From NCBI RefSeq assembly GCF_024679245.1, contig NC_090186.1:35414946-35478945 (forward strand): a DNA stretch of 64,000 nucleotides, given 5' to 3'. The translations under genes and the position numbers were made by a program. The notes beneath the pieces are model-generated. The model searched no databases. It was not told where the DNA came from and was given only the letters and a program-made list of their open reading frames with translations. Source of the stretch: Pseudorasbora parva (taxonomy: Eukaryota; Chordata; Actinopteri; Cypriniformes; Gobionidae). Shown in pieces: positions 1-38,872 of this stretch (position 1 is the first letter of the stretch; each line of letters starts with the position of its first letter).

Positions 1-326
1 CTGAAGAAAGCAATGTGCTGAAACTTAAGCTTGTGCTTTTCTAGTTTTTAATTTACTTGCACTTTCCACTGTACACTTTTTTAAAATAAAATAGTTTTGC
101 TAGACTTTCTCCAGTCTGGATCTCATTCAGTGCGTGGTTAACAAATTCTTTGTTTGTCAACATTGACTTTTTGGGTCTACGGATCTAAAGCAAAAAGATT
201 TTACCGGTTTGGAGAACAGCAATTTCTTCTATAACCTGTTTAAAATACTGCATGCTTCATTATCAAGTTTGTTACTCTACAACTAGGTTACCACTAGGTG
301 AACATTTCCAACCACGCTTGGTTTAC
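1..326. other. No recognisable feature
   Basis: A/T-rich DNA with only short chance open frames. No splice-flanked exon, RNA gene or repeat was recognised here. Confidence 0.4.
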
Positions 327-443
327 CTTAAAGGGTTAGTTCACCCAAAAATGACATTTATGTCATTAATGACTCATCCTAATGTCGTTCCACACCATAA
401 GACCTTCATCTTCGGAACACAGTTTAAGATATTTAATATTTAG
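327..443 (+). repeat. Fragment of TTAA-type MITE (AAAGGGTTAGTTCACCC family)
   Basis: It begins with AAAGGGTTAGTTCACCCAAA and continues with the family's typical interior (ACTCATCC, GTCGTTCCACACCATAAGAC, CTTCGGAACACA). Other copies in this window start near 6054, 9514, 44161 and 45924. Only the first ~115 bp are present, so this is a truncated copy. Confidence 0.7.
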
Positions 444-477
444 TCCGAGAGCGTATGCAAGTGTATGCACACTATAG

Positions 478-1045
478 CCTGAGAAGCCAGACCCACATCA
501 AGATGTTTGGTCTCGAAACTCACCATTGACAGGGCTCAATCTGAGGGGCGGGATAAACCAACCCGATCACACATAAATGCGTATAAATAGTACGAGTGTG
601 CAATGTCGTGGAATGTATACGCCAAAACTCATTTTGGCGTGCATATGATACGCTGTTTTTCGCGTGCATATGATACGCACTTTATGGCGTATATATGACA
701 CGCGCTTGGGTAGGTTTAGGGTGGTGGGGCGTATATATGACACGCGCTTGGGTAGGTTTAGGGTGGTGGGGTGGGGGGTTCGTATGTATAATATGCCATA
801 AAATGCGTATCATATGCACGCGAAAAACAGCGTGCCATAGACACGCCAAAATGAGTTTTGGCGTATATATTCCACGACATTGCACACTCGTACTATTTAT
901 ACGCATTTTTGTGAGAATACCCTGGATAAACGGTTGTCTTTCAAACTTCCTCTGTACGCGATAGGATAGTGCTACAACCAACCAGAGCAACGAAGGTGAA
1001 ACAGAGCTTGTTGATAGATTAAACATTCGCCGTATCTGGTCGGCA
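478..1045 (+). repeat. Dispersed repeat, copy A (interrupted)
   Basis: The flanks of this block match 61797-61995 closely: the run from AGCCAGACCCACATCAAGAT to GAGGGGCGGGATAAA, then GGTTGTCTTTCAAACT through GAAGGTGAAACAGAGCTTGT. Copy A is split by a palindromic insertion at 559-923; the second copy is uninterrupted and shows the empty site. Open frames crossing it differ between copies and are not treated as genes. Confidence 0.7.
559..923. mobile_element. Palindromic (foldback) insertion with 8-bp target duplication
   Basis: Two arms of roughly 110 bp are reverse complements: AAATGCGTATAAATAGTACG near 573 reappears inverted before 908, and the CGCCAAAACTCATTTTGGCG block recurs inverted near 848. 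The core holds two tandem copies of a ~43-bp unit containing GGGTAGGTTTAGGGTGGTGG. GGATAAAC flanks both sides (551-558 and 924-931), and the second copy of the host repeat at 61.87 kb lacks the insert. An 8-bp duplication fits hAT-type insertion; no coding capacity is seen. Confidence 0.7.
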
Positions 1046-1379
1046 AAACTCCGAACACATCTTCCCTTTTTAATAATGACACGGTGTAGCCTATCAGTCT
1101 CTGATTTCCTCGCTTCATATTCATTCTCTCCTTGCTTATAGTACACTCAACTGCCATGAACTATATAGGGATTAGAGAATCAGTAAACAAGTTAGCGATT
1201 TCAGAGAGAGCAACAGAGTTGAAACGGAGTCGATTCCTGTGCTGGAGTCGACTCCAACTCTGTCAGGGTGTCAGGGAATCAGGGAGTCAGGGAGTCAGGG
1301 AATTGACTCTTTTGGTGTCACCCCGTTACTGCCACTAGGCCAGTGTTATATATTTTGTTCAGTTGAGTACTTACAATAC

Positions 1380-2316
1380 CCCAAATGTTTCCAACTATTT
1401 GTAAATCGCGAGAAAACATTGACTTTAATCAAGGAACCAGGACGTGTAAGGTAGTTGCCTATCAATAGCGTCATATCCACATTATCCTTGGTTTCCGATT
1501 TTACTGCCGTAGAAACAAGCGGCAACCTCCAAACCTCCAGCGGCAAATCTCTCTTGAAGCCAATACGGAAGTAATGTAAACTGCAATTCATCAACTGGCC
1601 ACTAGGGACAGGCTCCAGAAGGGAGCAGAATCTCATTGAGCCCCATGTTAAAATTCCCAACTTTACATGTTGTGTAAAAAACAAAAACAAAAACAGAACA
1701 ATTTTGACCTATACGGCTAATTTTGCCCTTCATGACAACTGTGTGGGGGGTGAATTTTGTCTATAGTCACTGCGTCACCTAAGCTCAGCCCACATCCTGC
1801 CTTTTTGCCCATTTTCTTTTATCCGGGAGTGACACACGATGCCGCATTCACAAGATGGCAACGCCCAGCTCGCCCCTACTTTAAGCTTTAGAACGGGTTA
1901 TCGGAATCCTATGGGTGACGTTACGGACACTATGTAGAAACCATGACAACTGCATAACTTCTAGCGGCACGCTGTTATAGTTTTGTTCAAACATGGCCCA
2001 TGGCAAGCATTCTTTGGAACAAAATGATAAATCAAACGAGGATGAGTATCGGTGTGGCATTTTCAAGAAGGCGAGAGATTCGACTAATAGAGATTCTTGC
2101 ATGTGCTTTATTAGACAGATGAATAAATGTACATGAAACTAATCAATACCATCAAATGTTAGAATATTATACTAATATTACAAGTAATCGCGTTAAAAAC
2201 ATGCATTCACTCCATTTTTTATGATCCATAAACAAGTTCCACGCTCATTCACTGCGTCATCAATCTACACCTTTGTCGTTGTTTTAAAGGTAGCGACCCC
2301 TAGCGGCAAAAAATAC
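1380..2316. repeat. Dispersed repeat, related to 17690-18330 and 8396-8760
   Basis: It shares many blocks with 17690-18330: GAACCAGGACGTGT, GGCCCATGGCAAGCA, TTTGGAACAAAATGA, GCTTTATTAGACAGATGA and CACTGCGTCATCAATCTACA. A shorter relative is at 8396-8760 (CCTATGGGTGACGT). Small open frames in the copies are not conserved across the family, so I do not call a gene. Confidence 0.6.
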
Positions 2317-2418
2317 ATTATTATATTATATTATATTATATTATATTATATTATATTATATTATATTATATTATATTATATTATATTATATTATATTATA
2401 TTATATTATATTATATTA
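2317..2418. repeat. Pentanucleotide microsatellite (TTATA)n
   Basis: About 20 nearly perfect 5-bp units. Confidence 0.95.
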
Positions 2419-3063
2419 ATTATATCCTTGAATTTCATTTAAATGGTGTAAATACAATTCTCTTTTAAAAAGGAAATCACCAGCAGTACCAACCATCACC
2501 ATCCCCTACCATGGCGCTGCATCCCTGACTGAGCTCCTCTGCTCTGGGTGGGGCTTTGCCAGCAGTGGGGCATTTCCTCCAGTGTCGGGTTTCTCCAGGC
2601 GCACTGGCATTTAAATCTGCTGCAGTGGAAAGCCCGAGTACGCCTGTCATCGTGAGTGAATCTGCACTGCTGCAGGATTTCGCGCTCGTTTTCTTTTTTC
2701 TTTCATATTTCCAACATTGTGTCTCTTGCGGTCGTTGAGTGTTACATTCTTGCATCTAGCGGCGCGCGCTTTTATTCCAACAAAGCCTGAATGAAAGGCT
2801 GCCTGTTTGGCTATGTTTTAGACCGTGACATACGCAGAATATTATGTAATGCATCATATTTTTTAATTATGGTCTAGTCTCTTGTGCATTTGTGTCGTGA
2901 GTGGCCTAGAGACGAGGGTACCTTTTCAATGGACTCCTAAATACAGCTACGTCAGAAAAAAAAGTAATTCAGTTTAATACTGCTAGTTGGTGCATATTGT
3001 GAAGTAATTGTCCAAGAAAAACAGAAATAACCGTGTAAAGGTTCCCTATCCTCGATTTGCATC
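2419..3063 (+). promoter_or_regulatory. ehd3 5' flank, probable promoter and 5' UTR
   Basis: This is the DNA upstream of the ehd3 start codon. The transcription start cannot be fixed from sequence. No TATA box sits at a convincing distance; a CRE-like TACGTCAG lies near 2949. A more G/C-rich stretch (about 2500-2770) ends in TCTAGCGGCGCGCG, which may belong to the neighbouring dispersed repeat and not to a promoter. The ATG at 3064 has A at -3. Confidence 0.35.
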
Positions 3064-31884
<28,821 letters not shown>

Positions 31885-32506
31885 GATTGAAGCGGCTTTG
31901 AATCGGAAAGGATTTTAGAAAAAGCGAATAGTGTAATTTAGGTTGCAGTTGAATTGTTTATGGCTGGACAACCATTATTATAGAAAAACTGTGACTTCTT
32001 TGAAATGTGTGGCTTATGCTTCACTAGCAAGTATGGATTTGAAAATTATCCACCTTTTCAACTATTTTGACCTGTGTATGTTTTTATGTTTAGTTTTTTA
32101 TGAACAAGTCGTACTGTCTGCAGTGCTTAAAGTCATTTTATGTGTGCTTTCAGAGTTTAGTTAAATTTCTATGCCATAATTTCAATGTCATCTGTTCAGC
32201 TATCATGACTCTAACACTGTGTCCTAACCACCAGATGTGTTGCGATAAAATATATTACATGTAAAACAGCACACTTTGTCGATCGCTTGGTTCCATTTCT
32301 GCGAAGTAGTGTTTGCTAGTTTCGCCCACAGTGGAATCTCATTGGTCCCACTTCACGTAGCCACATTAAACATCAATATCTTCTGATTGGTTGTCATTGT
32401 GTCATGTTGCATAGCAATTTCACGTTCAGACAAATTACTTGTTGCATTGCACCTGGTTAGGACGTGCTAAGATGCTTTATCAATATATTTCACTTTCACA
32501 TTCAAT

Positions 32507-32982
32507 TTACACTACTGTTCAAAGGTTTGGGGTCAATAATATGTTTTTGAAAGTAGCTCATGTTCACCAAAAATGTAGTATAAAAACATAAAAACATATT
32601 ATTGTTAAGTATTACAGCTTATAATAATAACTAATAACTTGAATATTTTAATTTTCAGCATCTTTACTCTCAATACTCTAGTCTTCAGTGTCACATGATC
32701 CTTTAAATCGTTCTGATATGCTGATTCAAGAAACATTTCTTATTATCAATGTTTGAAGTTTGAAAACAGCCGAGTTGGTTAACATTTTTGGGAATAGCGA
32801 GATACATATTTCAGGACTATTAAAAAAAAAAAAAAAAAACAGTTCAGAAGAACAGCATTAAAATTGAAGCCTTTTGTGACATTATAAATGTCTTTACTGT
32901 CACTTTTTTATATAAATTTAATGCATCCTTGCTGAATAATAATAAAACAAATCTTACTGACCCCAAACTTTTGAACGTGGTG
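32507..32982. mobile_element. MITE with TTCAAAGGTTTGGGGTC inverted ends, in the ehd3 3' UTR
   Basis: The left end is ACTACTGTTCAAAGGTTTGG and the right end is GACCCCAAACTTTTGAACGT. The interior has ACTCTAGTCTTCAGTGTCAC and GCATCCTTGCTGAATAATAA. Best preserved copy of the family in the window. Confidence 0.75.
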
Positions 32983-33864
32983 TATATCAGACTGATCTGT
33001 GTCTCAGGTGGGGTGTGAGACATCAATTACTGCAGAACAAAGTGAATATTATTCTGAATCTTGAATCAGTTGTTGTTTTACGTGCACAACTGGTAAAATC
33101 TAATGAGTAAAGCAAAATTCCTTTTATAACTAGATGTAATTGTTCTCTTCTTGTTAAGGCGGCATCGTAATGAATGCGAGTCCTTTCTAGCCTGACCAAG
33201 AGACTGTTAAAACTGTATAGCTGTCATGTCAGAAGACTCAATGTTTAGTGTTTTGATGGACCCGTAGAGCTAGTATCTTTGTCAATTGTATACTGTGTTA
33301 ATGCCTAACATATCTAAACTAACTTGAGTTTTCGGAGTGTTTATATAATTCCGGTCTAATATCCAAAGAAGAAGAAAAAAATAGAATGACGCAGCAAAAC
33401 AGCTGTTACACTTAATTCAAATGATATGAACCTCTCTTTGAGCGTTTCTACGTTCATATGCTTATTGAAAGAGCAGCGGCTTTGAATCGAATATGTATCG
33501 AGTCCTATTACTTTATTATATGAGCATTTAATGAACTCTTTACCTCTCTATCCACCCTTGAAAAGTAGTTATCTAGAGCTGTACCATCTTTTCCCACAGA
33601 TTTTTAGGATTTCAAGGTATTGATATGGTTTTTGGACGACAAAAGATGTTTCGCTGAATAGTCCCTCTGCTTTGTTTCTATACAAGCTCAAAAAAAGCAC
33701 TATATAGTGTCATAAAAGATGTTTGACGCAGCTTTACACTAGATTCCATGTTGTCTTAAGACTCAAATTGAAGTGATTATTTACTTAAAATCGCCATATT
33801 ATGTACATTTGGCATTTCATGATTGGTTATGAGACACGCTGACGTTTGGCATCACAGACATACA

Positions 33865-34210
33865 AAAATTGTCATCAATTACTCACCCTCTTGTCTATTC
33901 AAACCTGCATGACTTGCTCTCTTCTGTGGAACACAGATGATGATATTTTGAAGAATGTTGGTTAATAAACATTTCTGGTTGCCATTGACTTCCATTGTAT
34001 ATAGACAAAAATATGTAAGTCAATGCGAACCAAAACTGGTTGTTTATCAGCTTTCTTCAAAATTTCGTCTTTTGTGTTCAGCAGAATAAAGAGATGCATG
34101 CAAGTGAAAAAATGATGACAATTTTTGTTTTTTCTGCTGAATCGTACACATTTTGATGGCCATGACTGTAATAATGAAGGAATAATGAAAGGATATTTAC
34201 TTTGTGTACT
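33865..34210. repeat. Fragment of the TAGTTCACCC-family MITE
   Basis: GTCATCAATTACTCACCCTC, CTCTTCTGTGGAACACAGAT and a degraded right end near TACTGTTCTTTTAAAT. The left terminus is absent. Confidence 0.55.
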
Positions 34211-34425
34211 GTTCTTTTAAATCGGATCTGCTTTGATTTGACTGCCCAGTTGCTTATGTGAAGTATCTCCACAAACTAAACCTCCAAGCCTGTTTAGTTT
34301 GAGGAATTAAACCTAAAATCTGCCTCGGTGCCTTGAGACACACCCGCCTCAATCAGATTTATGACACTAGAGATGTATAAAGCACATTGTCGTATTCTAC
34401 AATACCATTCATTACATGCTAACAA

Positions 34426-34431
34426 AATAAA
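34426..34431 (+). terminator. ehd3: Candidate poly(A) signal AATAAA
   Basis: AATAAA within ACAAAATAAACTGAC. The first canonical signal downstream of ehd3 outside a repeat. Confidence 0.35.
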
Positions 34432-34733
34432 CTGACATTTAAAGACTTTCATTAATGCTCCATTTACAGTTTGATGTGAGTCTCAAGTGAAAAAATTCCA
34501 GAAGTTTTGCACATCAGATTTTTTTTGGGTCATAATGTAGGGTTGTGTATTTGTGTGTTTGACCAAGTATGTACATGTATATGGGTGCAATATGGTTTTG
34601 CAAATGTATTGTGAAGTAGTTTGTGTATGTGTGCTTGTGTGAAGCACAGATGCTCTGTTGCTCATTGTGTTTTAACCAGTGCAGACAAACTATGTGAGAC
34701 ACTACTGTTCAGGGAGGTGGACATTATTCAACT

Positions 34734-34739
34734 AATAAA
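34734..34739 (+). terminator. ehd3: Candidate poly(A) signal AATAAA
   Basis: AATAAA followed within 30 bp by the GT-rich TCTTTTGTGTTCAGG, a good downstream element. My preferred end of the ehd3 transcript. Confidence 0.45.
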
Positions 34740-35552
34740 GATCAAACTCATTTAAAGGTCTTTTGTGTTCAGGTTTCTTGTTTGAAGCATTGTTACATGT
34801 CGACCTAACTTATTCCTGAGTAAAACAACAACTCTCTTGTCTGATTCATCTGGTTGAATGTATTTTAGCATCTGGCTTCATGGTTGGTGATTTATAAAGT
34901 GCAAGACAGAATCGATTTTCTTTTAGGAGGCAATAACTTCACACAGCTTTTACCTTCACAAACAGCTATATTACACACTACATAAAAGGTAACATTTGAA
35001 AGTGCATAATAGTAGCACTTTAAACGAAATCAATTAAAAAATAGAGTTAACAGTTTTAATTCACAAAACAAAGTTATACTTGCACCTGCAGTAATGACGT
35101 TCTTTCAGTTCAAGTCAGTCTCCATCTAGAAATGGGAAAGACAGGTCAGATGGATGTACAGCATACATAGGGGAAAAAACATTAGTAATCATGCTAAACA
35201 CAGGAACTCCCGATGGAGACGGAACATAATGTTTTCTGCAGATCCTCGTCCTGCATTAACAGGGCCATCTGAGTGAATGATGACTTCCTGTTTGTTGCAT
35301 CATGTATTGTATGTCCTAGGAAACGCAAGCACAGGGTGGATTCTCATCTGGACATGTTCTTGACAGCAGGATATGATAAGCAGGGAACACCTGACCCCTC
35401 CTCACTACCGGTCACGGAATATTCTCTCCAAGTGATGGAAAATGGACTTTAAAGGACAAGCTACAGGGGTGTGGGGAAAGTATGTACACGATAATAAAAC
35501 TGCTTTTTTAATGTTATTGTTCAAACCACAGTACTGAAAATTACATCCGCTA
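34740..35552. other. Intergenic, nothing recognised
   Basis: No supported gene or repeat. Confidence 0.4.
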
Positions 35553-35943
35553 CTGTTAAAAAATGTGGGGTTTGGTAATGATTTTTAATGATTATGAAAT
35601 ATGTATTACTCAACAAGGCTGCATTAATCAAAAATACAGTAAATGTTTTTTTTATTTTAATATACAATTTATTCCTTTTTATGGCAAAGCTGAATTTTCA
35701 GCAGCCAGTATTAAAGTCTTCAGTGTCACACGATTCTTCAGAAATCATTATAATGCTGATTATGTGCTCAAGAAACATTTCTTTTTATAAGCAATCTTGA
35801 AAACAGCTTTCTAATATTTCTGTGATACACCTTTACAAATTCTTTGATTAATATAAAGTTATTGTAATGTATTATTGTAATGTTTTATCAATTTGATGTG
35901 TCCTTGCTGAATAAAAGTAAATCATACTGACTCCAAGGTTATC
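35553..35943. repeat. Degenerate GTTTGGGG-family MITE
   Basis: TACTGTTAAAAAATGTGGGG at the left, then CAACAAGGCTGCATTAATCA, AAAGTCTTCAGTGTCACACG and CCTTGCTGAATAAAAG...CTGACTCCAAGG at the right. Confidence 0.6.
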
Positions 35944-35949
35944 TATTCA

Positions 35950-36480
35950 GGCCAGGTGATCCCGCCAGAGTTGATCAATAACAGCTGCTGGAAATGACCA
36001 GCAAACCTATGAGATTACAAGATTTATGTTCTCATAAATATACTGGAGATTCATCTGGCATGTTTGCCAAGCAACATCTAAGGAGTGTTGGAACAGTGTG
36101 TTGTGGACAGATGAGGCAGAGTTAGAGCTAACTGGCAGCAAAATCTGACATGTTTGGCAAAAAACAACAATTGCCGTTGGGTAAAAGCACCTCAGGCCAT
36201 CTGTAATGCTTGGTGATGGAAGCATTATGGTTTTGGGCTGCAGTTGTGCCTCAAGGTCTGGCCAGCTTGCCATCACATAGTCAACCAAGAATTCCACACT
36301 GAACCATTGAGTACTTGAGGGGAAAGTGAGACCATCTGTCTAAAAGCTGGGGCTGAACCACAAGTGGACATTGCAATAACAAGACAATGGCCAAAACACT
36401 CGAGAAAAGCCACAAATGATAGCTCAATATGAAGAAATTAAGGGTTATGAAATGATCAAGTCAAGGCTTAACTACATTTT
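35950..36480 (+). pseudogene. Heavily decayed Tc1/mariner-like remnant
   Basis: GTGTTGTGGACAGATGAGGC (frame W-T-D-E type motif), then GGTGATGGAAGCATTATGGT and TTTTGGGCTGCAG, in the order expected for Tc1-like transposase, then ACAAGACAATGGCCAAAACA in place of the second Asp block. No open frame survives. Confidence 0.5.
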
Positions 36481-37296
36481 TCCACAGCAGAAGTTTTTAC
36501 AGTAAGACTTTTGTTAAACAAATACAAGAAAGAATGCTTTTGCCTTACTCATGGTAAACAAGTTAAAATGGGCATGTGAAATCAAATCAGTAGGAACTCT
36601 GTTGCACCGCTGATGTTTTCTGTGATAACACAAATTAAGAATCAAAATAACCAATAATAAAAAATAAAATGGAAAAAGTCCTAATGGAAAAACAAATAGA
36701 TTTGATTGCTCCATTGATAAACTTGTCATGTGATAAAAAAATTAAAGATTACATCTGACTGAATCCTTTAAGAGTCACTACAAATAATAAAAATAAAATG
36801 CATTATTTCATAAACAAACAAACAAATACTGAAACCTTTGTTTACCCGTCAAAATAACAAAAGAAAAAAAATATATTAAAAAGTCACAACAAGCAAATAA
36901 ATAAATAGATTTGGTTGTGCCACTGGTATGCATAAAAGGCTAACTGCTACTGAACATGCCACTTTGTTTATATTTGGGGCTCTACACCTAACCTTTTCTC
37001 TCTTATTTTCCCCCCAAAATGAACTAAATTGAAATAATGAGCCTGTATATAAATCAATCCTTCTTCCAAAAAGTGCTTTTGTCTTACCCTGATTCAATTT
37101 AGTAAACATAAGTTATATTTTAGAGCTGACGGGTTGGTTTTCGCGGGAAACTTTGTAGCCTACATGTGTAGGAAATAGCTGCTCCGGTTACTTTAATGCG
37201 TGTATGGCGTGGGAATGGCATAGCATAGGTTAATTATTGTCACAACGAGAAATGTTGACATGGAGCACGCTAAATCTTTAACCTAAAGCTGAAAAG
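36481..37296. other. Intergenic, A-rich, unrecognised
   Basis: Two similar stretches, AAACAAATAGATTTGATTGC near 36690 and AAATAGATTTGGTTGTGCCA near 36902, hint at an old duplication. No gene seen. Confidence 0.3.
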
Positions 37297-37410
37297 ATGA
37301 GAGTCATGAAGAGGAACAGGATCAACATTGGCTTGGCTTTTTCTGAGATGGTGAAACTGAGGGATTTAATATGTAAAGGCTACGCGGAAGGTGTTTTTAT
37401 TGCTCGACAG
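37297..37410 (+). CDS. Orphan exon-like frame, possibly transposon-derived
   Basis: ATG to a consensus donor CAG|GTGAGT, 38 codons: MRVMKRNRINIGLAFSEM, VKLRDLICKGYAEG and so on. The R-x-N-I-G-x-A-F pattern resembles a motif in many fish transposon-related proteins (RVNIGxAFxRWRxL), but the diagnostic Trp is missing and no partner exon was found. I would treat it as a possible exon relic. Confidence 0.25.
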
Positions 37411-38520
37411 GTGAGTATTTTATTGAACAGATAAGTATAATGTAGCTCTCTAACCGTTCAGTTTGAATTAGGCTATCTGAGGGTAATTTATTTGTTGCTG
37501 TGCTGGAATTTATTTTCAAGGAAGAATTGGCCTTTTATGGTGGGTATAGGCTATAGCTTACTACAGTCAACTATTCAGCTTGAGAAGCTTAAGAACCTTA
37601 GTTTCAACCTAAACTGGTTAGCTCTGGAAAAAATTACGAGACCACTTAACATTGATTTCTCAATGTCAAGTGGTCTCTTTTTTTTTTTTTTTTTTTTCTT
37701 TCAGAGCTATGTTTTATGAGCAATAGGATAACCATATTCAACCACACAGTCACGCAGAGCCGAGGCGTAACTAAAACAATGGCCTTGCGCAAACTGGTTG
37801 CAGTTGTGCTTTTTAACCAATAGAAGGCCAAAAAGTTACGTACCTAGTCACTCAAAATAAGGATAATAAAATAAAATGCCGTATTTCGTAATATATTCAT
37901 ATCTGCTGACCTTGAGTCATTCCCACGTTAAACCCATGAGAGGAAGGGAATTCATTCAAAAGCTCTTAAACTTCCGGCGCTCTAGATAAATCCCTCAGGA
38001 AGAGGATGACTCCATCACAGCTGGACTGGTTAGGGACACACACCACGTGAATGTATGTATGTATATAGGCCTATATGTATGCTATGTGTACATGTGAAAC
38101 AGTGAGTGGGATGTTTGAGGTTGTGACATTTAGATGCATAAGATTCTACAAGTGTTTACATTACATAAATTTAAAAAAAAAAAAAAAAGAAGAAGGAAAA
38201 GAAAAAACACTTTTAAAAAGACTGGGTATACACTAGAGTTATTGTAGACTTGAATTTCCAGATTGAAAGAGAAGGCAATATGATAAAATATTCAGTGTTC
38301 TCAGGGAGATAGAGGACAGTGTAAATAGCTGCAGGAATTCAATCATTTTAATTTTGAATATGGTTTTCAAGATAAGGATATCAGAGAGGGGGATATACTG
38401 TAAAGAAATGTGAGCGCTTGCTATCAAATACATGCTTTATTAATGATGCTGATAAGATCTTCCATGGCTGAAAGGAATGTAGCTGTTAAGATTGTCTGAA
38501 CACAGATAGTGGAAGATATA
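37411..38520. other. Intergenic, nothing recognised
   Basis: Includes a T homopolymer near 37679-37696 and an A-rich patch near 38172-38212. Confidence 0.4.
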
Positions 38521-38872
38521 CACTCTTAGAAGAAAAGGTTCTATATAGAACCTTAAAAGTGCTACGTGTTTGGAAGCACTAAAATGTTCTATACAGAACC
38601 CTAGTGCCAAAATGGTTCTTTTCTTGTCATTATACCTTTTTAGCATAAAAGGTTCTTTGGAGTTAAGTAAAGAACCCTATGGTTCTATATAGAACCCCAA
38701 TGAACCTAATGAAGTATTCTCAACTACAAATAACTTTTTATGCCAAAAAGATTCTATAATGACAACTTTGGCACTTAAAAAGGGTTCTATATAGAAGAAC
38801 CTTTTAGGGGTTCCAAATACGTAGTGCCGAAAGAACCTTTTAAGGTTCTACATAGAACCTTTTCTTCTAAGA
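38521..38872. mobile_element. Palindromic MITE built from GGTTCTATATAGAACC
   Basis: The ends are near-perfect inverted repeats of about 30 bp (left TCTTAGAAGAAAAGGTTCTA, right the reverse complement). Inside, GGTTCTATATAGAACC-type palindromes recur at least five times, and both halves mirror each other (GCACTAAAATGTTCTATACA against the later GGCACTTAAAAAGGGTTC). ~350 bp, non-coding, likely a hairpin in single strand. Confidence 0.8.

Larger units (their letters stand above)
31885..34739 (+). other. ehd3: ehd3 probable 3' UTR
   Basis: From the stop codon to the second of two candidate polyadenylation signals. No other gene signal intervenes. It contains a full MITE at 32507-32982 and part of another at 33865-34210. 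The true 3' end is inferred; a shorter UTR is possible. Confidence 0.45.

Noticed and set aside
682..1146. 154-codon minus strand frame
   Set aside because: It runs through the palindromic insertion and the dispersed repeat. Its repeated HHPKPTQARVIYTP is just the 43-bp tandem core.
1265..1303. Short GGGAGTCA tandem repeats, suspected CRISPR-like or minisatellite
   Set aside because: Only four or five short imperfect units without spacers. No CRISPR array is expected in or seen in this eukaryotic sequence.
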